From: Micrococcaceae bacterium Sec5.1
Lineage (GTDB): Bacteria > Actinomycetota > Actinomycetes > Actinomycetales > Micrococcaceae
Direction of reading: 5' to 3'
Length of the DNA: 64,000 nt
Assembly: GCA_039636795.1 (NCBI GenBank)
Contig: CP143430.1
Location: forward strand, 4,588,001 to 4,652,000
Part shown: positions 35,725 to 43,801 of the stretch, in pieces
How the letters are laid out: each line of letters begins with the position of its first letter
How positions within the stretch are numbered: position 1 is the stretch's first letter
Made by a program: the position numbers and the translations under genes
Notes under the pieces: generated by a model
The model's database searches: none
Told to the model about the DNA's origin: nothing
Seen by the model: only the letters and a program-made list of their open reading frames with translations

Positions 35725-36537
35725 ATGGGCAAGTACTACTACCCGCAGGGCGGCCTGCCGCCGCAGACCCACCTGACCACGGAGCGGGCGATCGTCACCG
35801 AGGCTTACACGGTGATCCCCAAGGGCGTCATGACGGACATCGTCACCAGCAACCTGCCGGGATTCTCCAACACGCGCTCCTGGATTATTGCGCGGCCGAT
35901 TTCCGGCTTCGCCACCACGTTCTCGCAGTTGATCGTTGAGATCGCTCCAGGCGGCGGGGCTCCCAAGGCCGAGTTCGAAGCAGGCGTCGAAGGCGTCATC
36001 TTTGTTACCAAGGGCCAAGTGAACCTGAGGCTCGACGGCGAACTGCACCACCTCGAGGAGGGTGGCTACGCCTACCTTGCCGCCGGCGCAGAGTGGGGCC
36101 TGGAGAACGTGTCCGACGACATCGTCTCCTTCCACTGGATCCGCAAGGCCTACGAACGCCTTGAAGGCTTCGAGGCCAAGTCCTTCGTGACCAACGAGAA
36201 GGACGTGGAGCCTACCTCCATGCCGGACACCAACGACGTCTGGAAAACCACCCGCTTCACGGACTCCAGTGACCTCGCCCATGACATGCAGGTCAACATC
36301 GTCACCTTCCAGCCGGGCGGCGTGATCCCCTTCCCGGAGACCCACGTCATGGAGCACGGCCTGTACGTCCTGGAAGGCAAGGCCATGTACCTGCTCAACA
36401 ACGACTGGGTGGAAGTGGAAGCCGGCGACTTCATGTGGCTCCGCGCGTTCTGCCCGCAGGCCTGCTACGCCGGCGGTCCGGGCGAGTTCCGTTACCTGCT
36501 GTACAAGGACATGAACCGGCAGGTGAAACTCACCTGA
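35725..36537 (+). CDS. allE: (S)-ureidoglycine aminohydrolase
   Basis: 270 residues, two cupin domains in tandem. The N-terminal half has HLTTERAIVTEAYTVIP and EAGVEGVIFVTKGQVNL; the C-terminal half has PGGVIPFPETHVMEHGLYVL (metal ligands E/H/H) and CPQACYAGGPGEFRYLLYKD, as in E. coli AllE (YlbA). It deaminates ureidoglycine to ureidoglycolate with manganese. TAGGAG precedes the ATG. Last gene of the malic enzyme operon and followed by a strong hairpin. Confidence 0.93.
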   Translation: MGKYYYPQGGLPPQTHLTTERAIVTEAYTVIPKGVMTDIVTSNLPGFSNTRSWIIARPISGFATTFSQLIVEIAPGGGAPKAEFEAGVEGVIFVTKGQVNLRLDGELHHLEEGGYAYLAAGAEWGLENVSDDIVSFHWIRKAYERLEGFEAKSFVTNEKDVEPTSMPDTNDVWKTTRFTDSSDLAHDMQVNIVTFQPGGVIPFPETHVMEHGLYVLEGKAMYLLNNDWVEVEAGDFMWLRAFCPQACYAGGPGEFRYLLYKDMNRQVKLT

Positions 36538-36778
36538 TCTCCGCCGAGATCGCCGGAAAGCTGCCAGTTCGCTGGGAGCTTTCCGGCGATTTCGTGCGTT
36601 TCCGGCGGTTTCGGCGCGGGCTCTGTGGAAACCACCCAATGTTCGCTTCGAGGCCATTCCATGCGAGCACGCACCCCACGATCACCGCGGCCAGGCCAAG
36701 CACAGGCACGACGGCGGCAAGGACTCTGCGCGCAGGCTGCGGTGTGTTTCGTTCCCCAAGTTTGCTGCGCTCCCCCAT
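36530..36778 (-). CDS. Small single-pass membrane protein (doubtful)
   Basis: 82 residues. Residues 17-40 (RRVLAAVVPVLGLAAVIVGC) form one membrane segment, followed by AWNGLEANIGWFPQS, which looks like real protein. The basic C-terminal tail is encoded by the allE terminator hairpin and overlaps the end of allE by eight bases, which is unusual. No clear ribosome site. Either a real small membrane protein whose tail has run into the terminator, or a decayed one. Confidence 0.35.
   Translation of the reverse strand: MGERSKLGERNTPQPARRVLAAVVPVLGLAAVIVGCVLAWNGLEANIGWFPQSPRRNRRKRTKSPESSQRTGSFPAISAEIR
36549..36590 (+). terminator. Terminator of the malic enzyme-allE operon
   Basis: 14-bp perfect arms ATCGCCGGAAAGCT / AGCTTTCCGGCGAT, with an inner CCAG-TTCG-CTGG helix capped by a TTCG tetraloop. 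Confidence 0.75.
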
Positions 36779-36804
36779 GCGGGCGAGTTTAGCCTGAGCT
36801 CACG

Positions 36805-36874
36805 CACCCAAGTAGGTCGCAGTTGAGCGCGTTTTGCCCTCTCTAAACGCGCTCTGCTGCGATCTACTTGGGTG
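36805..36874. repeat. Intergenic palindromic repeat, copy C
   Basis: The most symmetrical copy: CACCCAAGTAGGTCGCAG on the left and CTGCGATCTACTTGGGTG on the right, with inner GAGCGCGTTT/AAACGCGCTC. It overlaps the last codons of the MmcQ/YjbR gene and supplies its TAG stop. Confidence 0.8.
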
Positions 36875-37184
36875 CGTTTGGAGCGGGGGCGCTGGCGATT
36901 CTGTACGACTCCTGCAGCAACTCGTCGAGCTCCTCTACGTCGATGTTCTCCAGCCGGACCAGCAGCAACTTTGGTGACCGTTCGTGGTGAGGGGTCCAGA
37001 AATAGGTATCCGGCTCCATTGCAGCCAGAGCTTCGCGCTCATCCGTTTTGACAGTAACAACCCCCTCTTCCCAGATCCGGGCCATGAGGGTGTTACCAAA
37101 CCAGGCAGGCTGGCCCCAACTTGGGCGCTCGGTGACGCCGGGCATGCCAAGGCAGATACGCCTGAGGTCCTCTTCGGTGGCCAT
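36864..37184 (-). CDS. MmcQ/YjbR family protein
   Basis: 106 residues of the MmcQ/YjbR fold, a small DNA-binding-like alpha/beta protein of unknown function: DLRRICLGMPGVTERPSWGQPAWF, MARIWEEGVVTVKT, ALAAMEPDTYFWTPHH and KLLLVRLENIDVEELDELL. Divergent from the VOC protein gene. Its stop codon lies inside palindromic repeat copy C. Confidence 0.85.
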   Translation of the reverse strand: MATEEDLRRICLGMPGVTERPSWGQPAWFGNTLMARIWEEGVVTVKTDEREALAAMEPDTYFWTPHHERSPKLLLVRLENIDVEELDELLQESYRIASAPAPNAPK

Positions 37185-37254
37185 GGTTCACTGTGACACC
37201 GGCATCCGGGCTCCGGCAAGGAACGCGTGGACTCTCGCAGACTAGGCTAGGCAC

Positions 37255-37614
37255 ATGTTGACCATCGGCAGCACCGTCCTCGGCGTCAATGACATCACCC
37301 GGGCCACTGCGTTCTGGCACGCCGCGCTCGGCTATGTTCCACGTGAGCCGGGCGATGACACCTGGGTAATCCTCGTTCCGTCCGCCGGTCCAGGCCCCCA
37401 ACTCGCGTTGATGCTGAGCGAAACGCCTGTCCAGGAGCATCCACGTACTCATCTGGACCTCTATGCGGATGACCAAGCTGCCGAAGTGGAGCGGCTGATC
37501 TCCCTCGGCGCTCAACGCGTTGACTGGGACCTGTATCCGGAGAATCCGGATTTCGTGGTCCTCGCCGACCCTGACGGCAACCGCTTCTGCGTTATCGACA
37601 AAAGTCCGCGGTAG
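37255..37614 (+). CDS. VOC (glyoxalase/bleomycin resistance) family protein
   Basis: 119 residues, two beta-alpha-beta-beta-beta units: VLGVNDITRATAFWHAALGY at the start, HLDLYADDQAAEVERLISLGA in the middle, and VLADPDGNRFCVID at the end with the family metal-ligand positions. Substrate not predictable. Separated from the next gene by palindromic repeat copy D. Confidence 0.88.
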   Translation: MLTIGSTVLGVNDITRATAFWHAALGYVPREPGDDTWVILVPSAGPGPQLALMLSETPVQEHPRTHLDLYADDQAAEVERLISLGAQRVDWDLYPENPDFVVLADPDGNRFCVIDKSPR

Positions 37615-37627
37615 CGCCGCCGTCGAG

Positions 37628-37694
37628 CCCCAACTGACTGGCAGTAGTGGTGGTTTTGAGGGCTGAAAACAACCACTACTGCGACTTACTTGGG
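37628..37694. repeat. Intergenic palindromic repeat, copy D
   Basis: Flanks CCCCAACTGAC and GCGACTTACTTGGG match the family, but the inner arms are different: GTAGTGGTGGTTTT / AAAACAACCACTAC. It shows that the outer motif is conserved while the stem sequence varies. Confidence 0.7.
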
Positions 37695-37735
37695 CGCTGC
37701 CAGTTCTGTCGGGGCCCTTGGGTAGAGTGCAAGCC

Positions 37736-38320
37736 ATGGACGACAAAGCGACATTGCTCGGCTATTTGCGCCTTCGCCGGGCGGACCTGCTCGGGAAGCT
37801 TGATGGCTTGGGTGAATACGATGCCCGAAGGCCCCTGACACCGACGGGTACCAATCTGCTGGGGCTCGTGAAACACGTTGCGAGCGTGGAGTTGGGCTAT
37901 TTCGGGGAGACTTTCGGGCGTCCGAGTGGTCGCGAATTGCCGTGGCTGGAGCAAGACGCAGAACCGGATTCCGATATGTGGGTCCCGGTTTCGGAGACCC
38001 GCGCGGAAATCCTGGAACTGCACCACTTCTCGGCAGCGCACAGTGATGCCACCATCCAGGCCCTCCCGTTGGATGCTCCCGGCGTTGTGCCTTGGTGGTC
38101 CGAAGAGAAGCGGAATGTGACGCTCCATCAGATCCTCGTCCACATGTGTGTGGAAACCGCACGGCACGCCGGGCACGCTGACATCATCCGCGAACTGATC
38201 GACGGATCCGCTGGCCAAAGGCCTGGGGATCCCAACATGCCTGGCCGCAACTCCGAAGAATGGGCAGCACACAGGTTCCGCATCGAAGAAGCAGCAGTGG
38301 AAGCAGATCTCCGCCACTGA
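37736..38320 (+). CDS. DinB-family (DUF664) protein
   Basis: 194 residues, four-helix DinB-like bundle. LRLRRADLLGKLDGL at the start, GLVKHVASVELGYFGETFG (first His ligand), and HQILVHMCVETARHAGHADIIRELIDG (second and third His ligands) are typical. Family members are metal-binding and some act as mycothiol- or bacillithiol-dependent transferases. The reaction is unknown here. Confidence 0.88.
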   Translation: MDDKATLLGYLRLRRADLLGKLDGLGEYDARRPLTPTGTNLLGLVKHVASVELGYFGETFGRPSGRELPWLEQDAEPDSDMWVPVSETRAEILELHHFSAAHSDATIQALPLDAPGVVPWWSEEKRNVTLHQILVHMCVETARHAGHADIIRELIDGSAGQRPGDPNMPGRNSEEWAAHRFRIEEAAVEADLRH

Positions 38321-38629
38321 AGACCCCTAGCACTGCTCAGCAGGTCCCGATGGCCTACTACGTTGCCGCCGTCGTGCCCATCTAAGTAGCAATTGATGCG
38401 TTCTGAGCGTCCAAAACGTCATCAAATGCGACCTACTTGGGACATCCCCCGCATGAGGTGCCCCGCCTCCGCAAGGCCGACCCGCAAACTTGATGCGAAA
38501 TTGAGCCAAACAAACAGAGTCCTTGATTTTGCCGCGCCACGCTGGAAGCAGACGAAGCCTCATTACATCAATCCATCGAGGTTTCGGCGACGAATAACCA
38601 ACGAGAATCACAATGATGTGGGGGACCGA
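38321..38629. other. Intergenic region between DinB-like gene and orphan ATPase gene
   Basis: 309 bases. Contains palindromic repeat copy E at 38377-38441. The rest (38442-38629) shows no clear promoter or gene; an in-frame ATG upstream exists for the next gene but lies in the repeat and reads unlikely sequence. Confidence 0.55.
38377..38441. repeat. Intergenic palindromic repeat, copy E
   Basis: CCCATCTAAGTAGCAATTGATGCG on one side is partly paired with CATCAAATGCGACCTACTTGGG on the other (core TTGATG/CATCAA). More degenerate than copies A-C. Confidence 0.65.
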
Positions 38630-39103
38630 ATGGAACAGGCAGCAGCGCTAACAGAGGTGATCGCCATCAAGGGCATCATCCAGGACCAACACCCCGTGGA
38701 TTTCCACGCACTGGGTGTCGCAGGATGCATCGACAGACTTGCTGCGCCGCTTCGACGCTCCGGCGTGACTGTCCACTGGCACACACCCCACCACGGCATC
38801 GAGATCTCGTCCGCATCCGCCGCCCTGCTGTACCACGTAGCCCAGGAGACCTTCAGCAACACCCTGAACTACGCCGACGCCAGCGAACTGACCATCCGTC
38901 TCAATGCCGTCTACCACGGAATCCAAATGACGATTATGGACAACGGCAAAGGTTTCGAAATCCACGCCGCCCCCAGCGGCCGCCGCCACGGCTTCGGCCT
39001 GCTGCTGATGTCCATTGCAGTGCACGACGCCGGAGGGTCCGTTGAGATCGACTCCGGGGCTGGGCGGGGCACCAGTGTGAGGGTCACACTGCCACTGGAT
39101 TGA
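38630..39103 (+). CDS. Stand-alone HATPase domain, histidine-kinase-like remnant or orphan
   Basis: 157 residues. Shows the ATP-binding half of a NarX/DesK-type sensor kinase: N-box HVAQETFSNTLNYADA, G1 box DNGKGFE, G2 box GFGLLLMSIAVHDAGG and the final GTSVRVTLPL. The preceding region corresponds to the linker after the dimerisation helices, but no H-box with a phosphoacceptor histidine is present. GGGGGA five bases before the ATG sets the start. May be an anti-sigma-like or scaffolding ATPase, or a decayed kinase. Confidence 0.7.
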   Translation: MEQAAALTEVIAIKGIIQDQHPVDFHALGVAGCIDRLAAPLRRSGVTVHWHTPHHGIEISSASAALLYHVAQETFSNTLNYADASELTIRLNAVYHGIQMTIMDNGKGFEIHAAPSGRRHGFGLLLMSIAVHDAGGSVEIDSGAGRGTSVRVTLPLD

Positions 39104-39110
39104 GTCCAAT

Positions 39111-39126
39111 TTGCGACCTTTTTGGG
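39111..39126. repeat. Half copy of the intergenic palindromic repeat
   Basis: TTGCGACCTTTTTGGG matches the right-hand flank GCGACCTACTTGGG of copies C and E at 12 of 14 positions, without a left arm. Confidence 0.4.
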
Positions 39127-39208
39127 CTCCCAAACCATGGATTGGCGGCGTCCCCGGACGTATTCTGTAGCTACTTTTCAGCCTGACATCTCGACGGAAT
39201 GGCACGAA

Positions 39209-41389
39209 ATGGCGCGGAACAAGGGTCCCCGGTTAGGTCTTGGCAAGGTCCTTCTGAGGATCTTCGGGTTTTTTTTCGTGAGCGCCCTCTGCGGGGTGCT
39301 GATCTGCGGCTTCATGGTGCCGGTGGTTCAGTTCACCAGCACTACTATGGGCGGTTCCATCGGCTTTTACGAAAGCCTGCCCAGCCAACTCGACGTTGAT
39401 TCGCCATCCCTTTCCAGCAATGTAGTCACTGCTGACGGCCAGCACATCGCCACGTTCTATGCAGAGAACCGGGTGAAGGTACCCCTGGACCAGATGTCAC
39501 CCTTCATTCGGCAAGCGATCGTGGCAATCGAAGACAGTCGCTTCTACGAGCATCCAGGTGTTGATACGCAGGGCATCATCCGTGCGCTGACATCCAACGT
39601 GACCAAGGGGACCCGACAGGGCGCGTCGACCCTGACCCAGCAATACGTCACCAACGTGCTGAACGAGTCCCGCCTCTCGAAGGGCCGGCCCGAGGATGTG
39701 GTGCTCAGTGGTGACAAGAGCATCGGTGACAAGCTCCGGGAGATCAAGCTGGCCCTGGAGCTTGAGAAACGCTTCAGCAAAGACCAAATCCTTGAGGGGT
39801 ACCTGAACATCGTGTTCTTTAACCGGAACGCGTATGGCATCGAAGCCGCTTCGCGGTACTTCTTCAGCACCTCGGCCAAGGATCTCACTTTGCCACAGGC
39901 CGCGCTGTTGGCCGGGCTGGTGAACGGGCCGAGCGTCTATGACCCAACAACCGCGCCTGAAGCAGCGTTCAGCCGGCGAAACATTGTGCTGGACAGGATG
40001 CTCGAGCAGGGAAAGATCACTCAAGCAGACCATGATGCGGCAGTTGCCGCCCCAGTGGAGCTGAAAATCACCCCGTCCCATCAGGGCTGCGCCGGGGCCT
40101 CCATCGCCATCTACTTCTGCGACTACGTGTCCCACCTGATCATGAACAACGAGGCCTACGGAGCAACCATCGAGGACCGCGAACGGCTCCTCTACCGGGG
40201 CGGGCTCACCATCACCACCACGCTGGACAGCCGGTTGCAGGCAGCGGCCCAAGTACAAGTGGATGCGTCAGCCGGCGCAAACCCGGACAAATGGGGCGCT
40301 GCCATGACCACCGTGCAGCCAGGCACAGGCAAGATCCTGTCCATGGCCCAAAACACGGTGTTCGTTCCGCAGGACGGGAAGTTCGATACCCAGCTGAACT
40401 TCAGCGTGGATGCCAAGGACGAAAACGGCAACGACCTCAATGGTGCAGGCGGATTCCAACCCGGTTCCACCATGAAGCCCTTCATCTTCGCGGAGTGGCT
40501 CAACGAGGGCAAGTCGCCCACTGCCGTGGTGGATGCTTCCCGGCGGGTCTACCCGGTTGGCTTCCCTTGGCGCTCGAGCTGCGGCAAAGTGCTGGGTGGC
40601 TACAGCACCGCGCAGAAGGCGCAAAACCTGGGCGCTGATGATGACCTGCAGAACAACGACGAGGGCTACTACCGCCCCATGCCCATCAACTACGGCCTCT
40701 ACAACTCGATCAACACCGCCACATTCGCTACTGCAGCGCAGTTGGATTTCTGCGGCATCCAGAAAATGGTGGACGCGGTTGGCCTGCACAGCGGCCTGGA
40801 CAATGCCCAGATCAACATGCACCAGATCGGCAACCTCCTTGGCTCCATCGGCGTCGCTCCCGTCATCCTGGCGAGCGCCTTCGCAACATTCGCCAACGAT
40901 GGCACCTATTGCAAGCCCATCGCCATCACCGATATCAGCGACTCACAAGGCAGGAAGTACCCGGCCCAAACACCTGAATGCAAAGAGACCGTGAAACCGG
41001 CCGTGGCCCGGGGAGTCACATCGGTGCTGCAGGACGTGCTCAAGCTCGGATCCGGCGTCTACATCGAACCCAAGGTCCAGAACCAGGTCCCGGTGGCCGC
41101 AAAGACCGGCACCTCGAACAACAACGGTGCAACCTGGGTGGCCGGATACACTACCCGGCTGGCCACAGCCTCCTTCTTTGGGGACACGACGGCGGGACAA
41201 CAGCGGGCAGGACAAAACGTCACGATCAATGGCAAGTTCTACAAGTCACTGGACGGCTACATGATTGCCGGCCCGCAATGGGCCAATTACATGATGCAGG
41301 CCACCGCCCTCTACCCGAGCGGCGCCTTCAACCCACCGCCTCCCCCGCCGTCGCCTGGCCCGAGCACGTCGCCCGCAGCACCTCGCTGA
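39209..41389 (+). CDS. Bifunctional class A penicillin-binding protein
   Basis: About 726 residues. A membrane anchor (residues 15-45) is followed by a GT51 transglycosylase with catalytic Glu in IVAIEDSRFYEHPGVD and QGASTLTQQYV, then a transpeptidase with SxxK in GSTMKPF, SxN in YNSINT and KTGTS. It polymerises and cross-links peptidoglycan outside the membrane. The ATG at 39209 (MARNKGPRLG) is preferred to an earlier frame start that overlaps the repeat half copy. The tail is Pro/Ser-rich. Confidence 0.95.
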   Translation: MARNKGPRLGLGKVLLRIFGFFFVSALCGVLICGFMVPVVQFTSTTMGGSIGFYESLPSQLDVDSPSLSSNVVTADGQHIATFYAENRVKVPLDQMSPFIRQAIVAIEDSRFYEHPGVDTQGIIRALTSNVTKGTRQGASTLTQQYVTNVLNESRLSKGRPEDVVLSGDKSIGDKLREIKLALELEKRFSKDQILEGYLNIVFFNRNAYGIEAASRYFFSTSAKDLTLPQAALLAGLVNGPSVYDPTTAPEAAFSRRNIVLDRMLEQGKITQADHDAAVAAPVELKITPSHQGCAGASIAIYFCDYVSHLIMNNEAYGATIEDRERLLYRGGLTITTTLDSRLQAAAQVQVDASAGANPDKWGAAMTTVQPGTGKILSMAQNTVFVPQDGKFDTQLNFSVDAKDENGNDLNGAGGFQPGSTMKPFIFAEWLNEGKSPTAVVDASRRVYPVGFPWRSSCGKVLGGYSTAQKAQNLGADDDLQNNDEGYYRPMPINYGLYNSINTATFATAAQLDFCGIQKMVDAVGLHSGLDNAQINMHQIGNLLGSIGVAPVILASAFATFANDGTYCKPIAITDISDSQGRKYPAQTPECKETVKPAVARGVTSVLQDVLKLGSGVYIEPKVQNQVPVAAKTGTSNNNGATWVAGYTTRLATASFFGDTTAGQQRAGQNVTINGKFYKSLDGYMIAGPQWANYMMQATALYPSGAFNPPPPPPSPGPSTSPAAPR

Positions 41390-41488
41390 GCGGGTCTGCG
41401 CTGCGGGGACCGGTCTGCGTGGTATTCCCGGCAGCCGAGCCGGCAGAAAGACTTTGAAAGCCAGCCATTCCTCCCGCAGACTGGGCCT

Positions 41489-42220
41489 GTGAAGCCCTTC
41501 CTTCTCTTGGCCACCCGCGCTGAAGACGCAGCAGCGGATGACGAGTATCAGGCCTACCTCCGGTACTGCGGGCTCCGGGCTGAGGAATTGATCCGCATCC
41601 GGCTGGAGGCGGCACCACTGCCGGACATTGAGTTGGCCGATTACTCAGGCGTGATTGTGGGCGGCAGTCCTTACACCTCCAGCGACCCTTTGGAGGAGAA
41701 GAGTCAGGCCCAGCTTCGCGTCGAAGCTGAACTCTCAGCCCTCCTGGATCGCATCGTGGCCGAGGACTTCCCCTTCCTGGGTGCCTGCTACGGCGTTGGA
41801 ACCCTCGGTGTTCATCAGGGAGCCATCATCGACCGTCGCTATGGAGAACCGGTCGGGGCTACGGAGATCAAACTGACCCCAGACGGGGAGCGCGACCCCC
41901 TGCTCAAAGGCCTGCCACACACTTTCGAAGCGTTCGTTGGGCATAAGGAAGCCTGCAGCCAACTGCCGGAAAACGCCGTGTTGCTGGCGAGTTCCGCAGC
42001 CTGCCCTGTGCACATGTTCCGCATCAGGAAGAATCTCTACGCCACACAGTTCCATCCGGAATTGGATGTCGATGGCCTCATCACCCGGATTAACATCTAT
42101 AAGGACGCAGGCTATTTTCCGCCGGATGCTGCCGACGAGCTCATCGAAACCGCCAAGCATGCTTCGGTGACTGAACCGATGCGGGTCTTGAGGAATTTCA
42201 CGGAGCTCTACGCTCGCTAG
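41489..42220 (+). CDS. Class I glutamine amidotransferase-like protein
   Basis: 243 residues. Nucleophile motif FLGACYGVGTLG (Cys near residue 99) and the His-x-Glu pair in QFHPELDVDG near 190; also the oxyanion segment VIVGGSPYTSS. Such stand-alone domains resemble GMP synthase amidotransferases or gamma-glutamyl hydrolases; the partner is unknown. GTG start at 41489. Confidence 0.85.
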   Translation: MKPFLLLATRAEDAAADDEYQAYLRYCGLRAEELIRIRLEAAPLPDIELADYSGVIVGGSPYTSSDPLEEKSQAQLRVEAELSALLDRIVAEDFPFLGACYGVGTLGVHQGAIIDRRYGEPVGATEIKLTPDGERDPLLKGLPHTFEAFVGHKEACSQLPENAVLLASSAACPVHMFRIRKNLYATQFHPELDVDGLITRINIYKDAGYFPPDAADELIETAKHASVTEPMRVLRNFTELYAR

Positions 42221-42352
42221 GGATCTTGCGGGGCCCGCTCTGCGCCCCGAGAAAGGGGTTTCTATCAGAGCCTCCCTCGCGCTGCGTTGGCTGGGTAGCG
42301 TTGTGAGTACCCACCCATGCCCCCAACGTGATTCATCCATGAGGAGCAATCT

Positions 42353-43627
42353 TTGAAGCAGGACCCTTTGGCGGTCGAAGCCCAGGTACACGCAGCACCA
42401 GATGAAGGAAAGACCAAGCCAGCGAAAATGCGAGCAGCCACCAAGATCCCTTGGGGTGGCCTTTTGGTGCTTGCTGCCGCGGGCTTCACGGCTGTCACCA
42501 CAGAGCTGCTTCCGTCCGGGCTGCTTCCGCAGATCAGCCGGGATCTGGGCGTGGAGGAATCCGCTGTAGGTTCCCTGACCGCAGCATATGCAGCCATCAT
42601 CGTTTTCACGGCCCTTCCCCTGTCCCGGCTCCTTGGCGGGCGGGTCCCGCGGAAGACCCTGTTGATCGGGACCGTGCTTGCCTTCGCGTTTAGCAATGTC
42701 TTACTCGCCCTGAGCCCAAGTCTTGAAGTGGCCATTGCCGCGAGGCTTCTTGGTGGCATTGCCCATGGCATGTTGTGGTCGAGCATGGCGCCGTATGTGG
42801 CGCGCATCGTTCCTGCCCACTCGGTGGGCAAGTCCATGGCGGTGGTCTTCAGTGGTACCAGCATCGCGTTGGCTGTCGGGGCTCCGATTGGCACACTCAT
42901 GGGCACGCTCATGACATGGCGGGTTTCCTTCGTGGTCCTGGCCGGGGTTGGCTTCCTGTTGGCAGTCTTGGCGTTCTGGCTCCTGCCTGCTGCGCACGAT
43001 CCCGGCACCCACAAGACACCGTCGATCCGTGCAGCGCTCAAGCTACCGGGCGTGATCGCCGTGGCCACCGCTTGGCCACTCTTGCTGCTGGCACACTTCA
43101 CTCTCTTTACGTATGTTGCGCCTTTCCTGCTCGCCTCCGGCTTGCCCGAAGCCCTCACTGGCATTTCCCTGTCGGTGGTCGGGATCTCTGGATTGGTCGG
43201 GATCTGGATTGCTGGCCTGACCGCCGATTCCCATCCCCGGCGTTCGGTGATTACTGCCGTCGGGCTTCTTTTGCTTGCCTTCGCACTGCTGCCGGTTCTG
43301 GGCGGCACCTGGGTGGGGGTTTTCGCGCTGATGGTTGCTTGGGGCGTTTCCTTCGGGGCGATCGGCATCTACAACCAGGCAGCGATCCTACGGGCCGGCG
43401 GCGAGCACAAGGATGCGGCCAACGGACTCACGGTAGTGACAATCCAACTAGGAATCGCGGTCGGTGCCGGGTATGGTGCATTGGCGCTGACCACTGTTGG
43501 GGCACAATTGGTGCCGCTCGCCGCGGCGCTGCCAACGGCAATTGCCTTGGCGATCATGATTTCCAGCAAGCGCGGCGGATACCCGGCAGGGCCACACGAA
43601 AAAGGACGCCGCGAGAAGCGTCGGTAA
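42353..43627 (+). CDS. MFS transporter, DHA1/AraJ-like efflux family
   Basis: 424 residues, 12 predicted membrane helices after a 30-residue soluble N-terminus. Family marks: TELLPSGLLPQISRDLGV in helix 1, LLGGRVPRKTLLIG (loop 2-3 motif) and LLGGIAHGMLWSSMAPYVAR. These are typical of proton-driven drug or sugar efflux pumps. Substrate unknown. Its stop codon lies within a GlnR-type box that belongs to the next gene. Confidence 0.9.
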   Translation: MKQDPLAVEAQVHAAPDEGKTKPAKMRAATKIPWGGLLVLAAAGFTAVTTELLPSGLLPQISRDLGVEESAVGSLTAAYAAIIVFTALPLSRLLGGRVPRKTLLIGTVLAFAFSNVLLALSPSLEVAIAARLLGGIAHGMLWSSMAPYVARIVPAHSVGKSMAVVFSGTSIALAVGAPIGTLMGTLMTWRVSFVVLAGVGFLLAVLAFWLLPAAHDPGTHKTPSIRAALKLPGVIAVATAWPLLLLAHFTLFTYVAPFLLASGLPEALTGISLSVVGISGLVGIWIAGLTADSHPRRSVITAVGLLLLAFALLPVLGGTWVGVFALMVAWGVSFGAIGIYNQAAILRAGGEHKDAANGLTVVTIQLGIAVGAGYGALALTTVGAQLVPLAAALPTAIALAIMISSKRGGYPAGPHEKGRREKRR

Positions 43628-43639
43628 CATTCCCGAAAC
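43624..43639 (+). promoter_or_regulatory. GlnR-type box 1 upstream of the ammonium transporter
   Basis: GTAAC-ATTCCC-GAAAC is a perfect match to the actinobacterial GlnR consensus (GTnAC, six bases, GaAAC). It overlaps the stop codon of the preceding MFS gene. Confidence 0.6.
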
Positions 43640-43676
43640 ATGCCAGTCACGTGATCTTCACGAACGTGGGGTTTCT

Positions 43677-43692
43677 GTAACTTACCTGCAAC
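43677..43692 (+). promoter_or_regulatory. GlnR-type box 2 upstream of the ammonium transporter
   Basis: GTAAC-TTACCT-GCAAC, a close match to the GlnR consensus, 53 bases after box 1 (five helical turns) and about 110 bases before the start codon. Confidence 0.6.
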
Positions 43693-43801
43693 CTAGCTCT
43701 TCCGAGTCGGAAACATAGCTCACCGAATATTGATCGGGGGGTAGTGAGGGCCGTGCATCAACGGGCCCGTTTCGTACAGGCTTGATCAGAAGGGAACGCA
43801 G

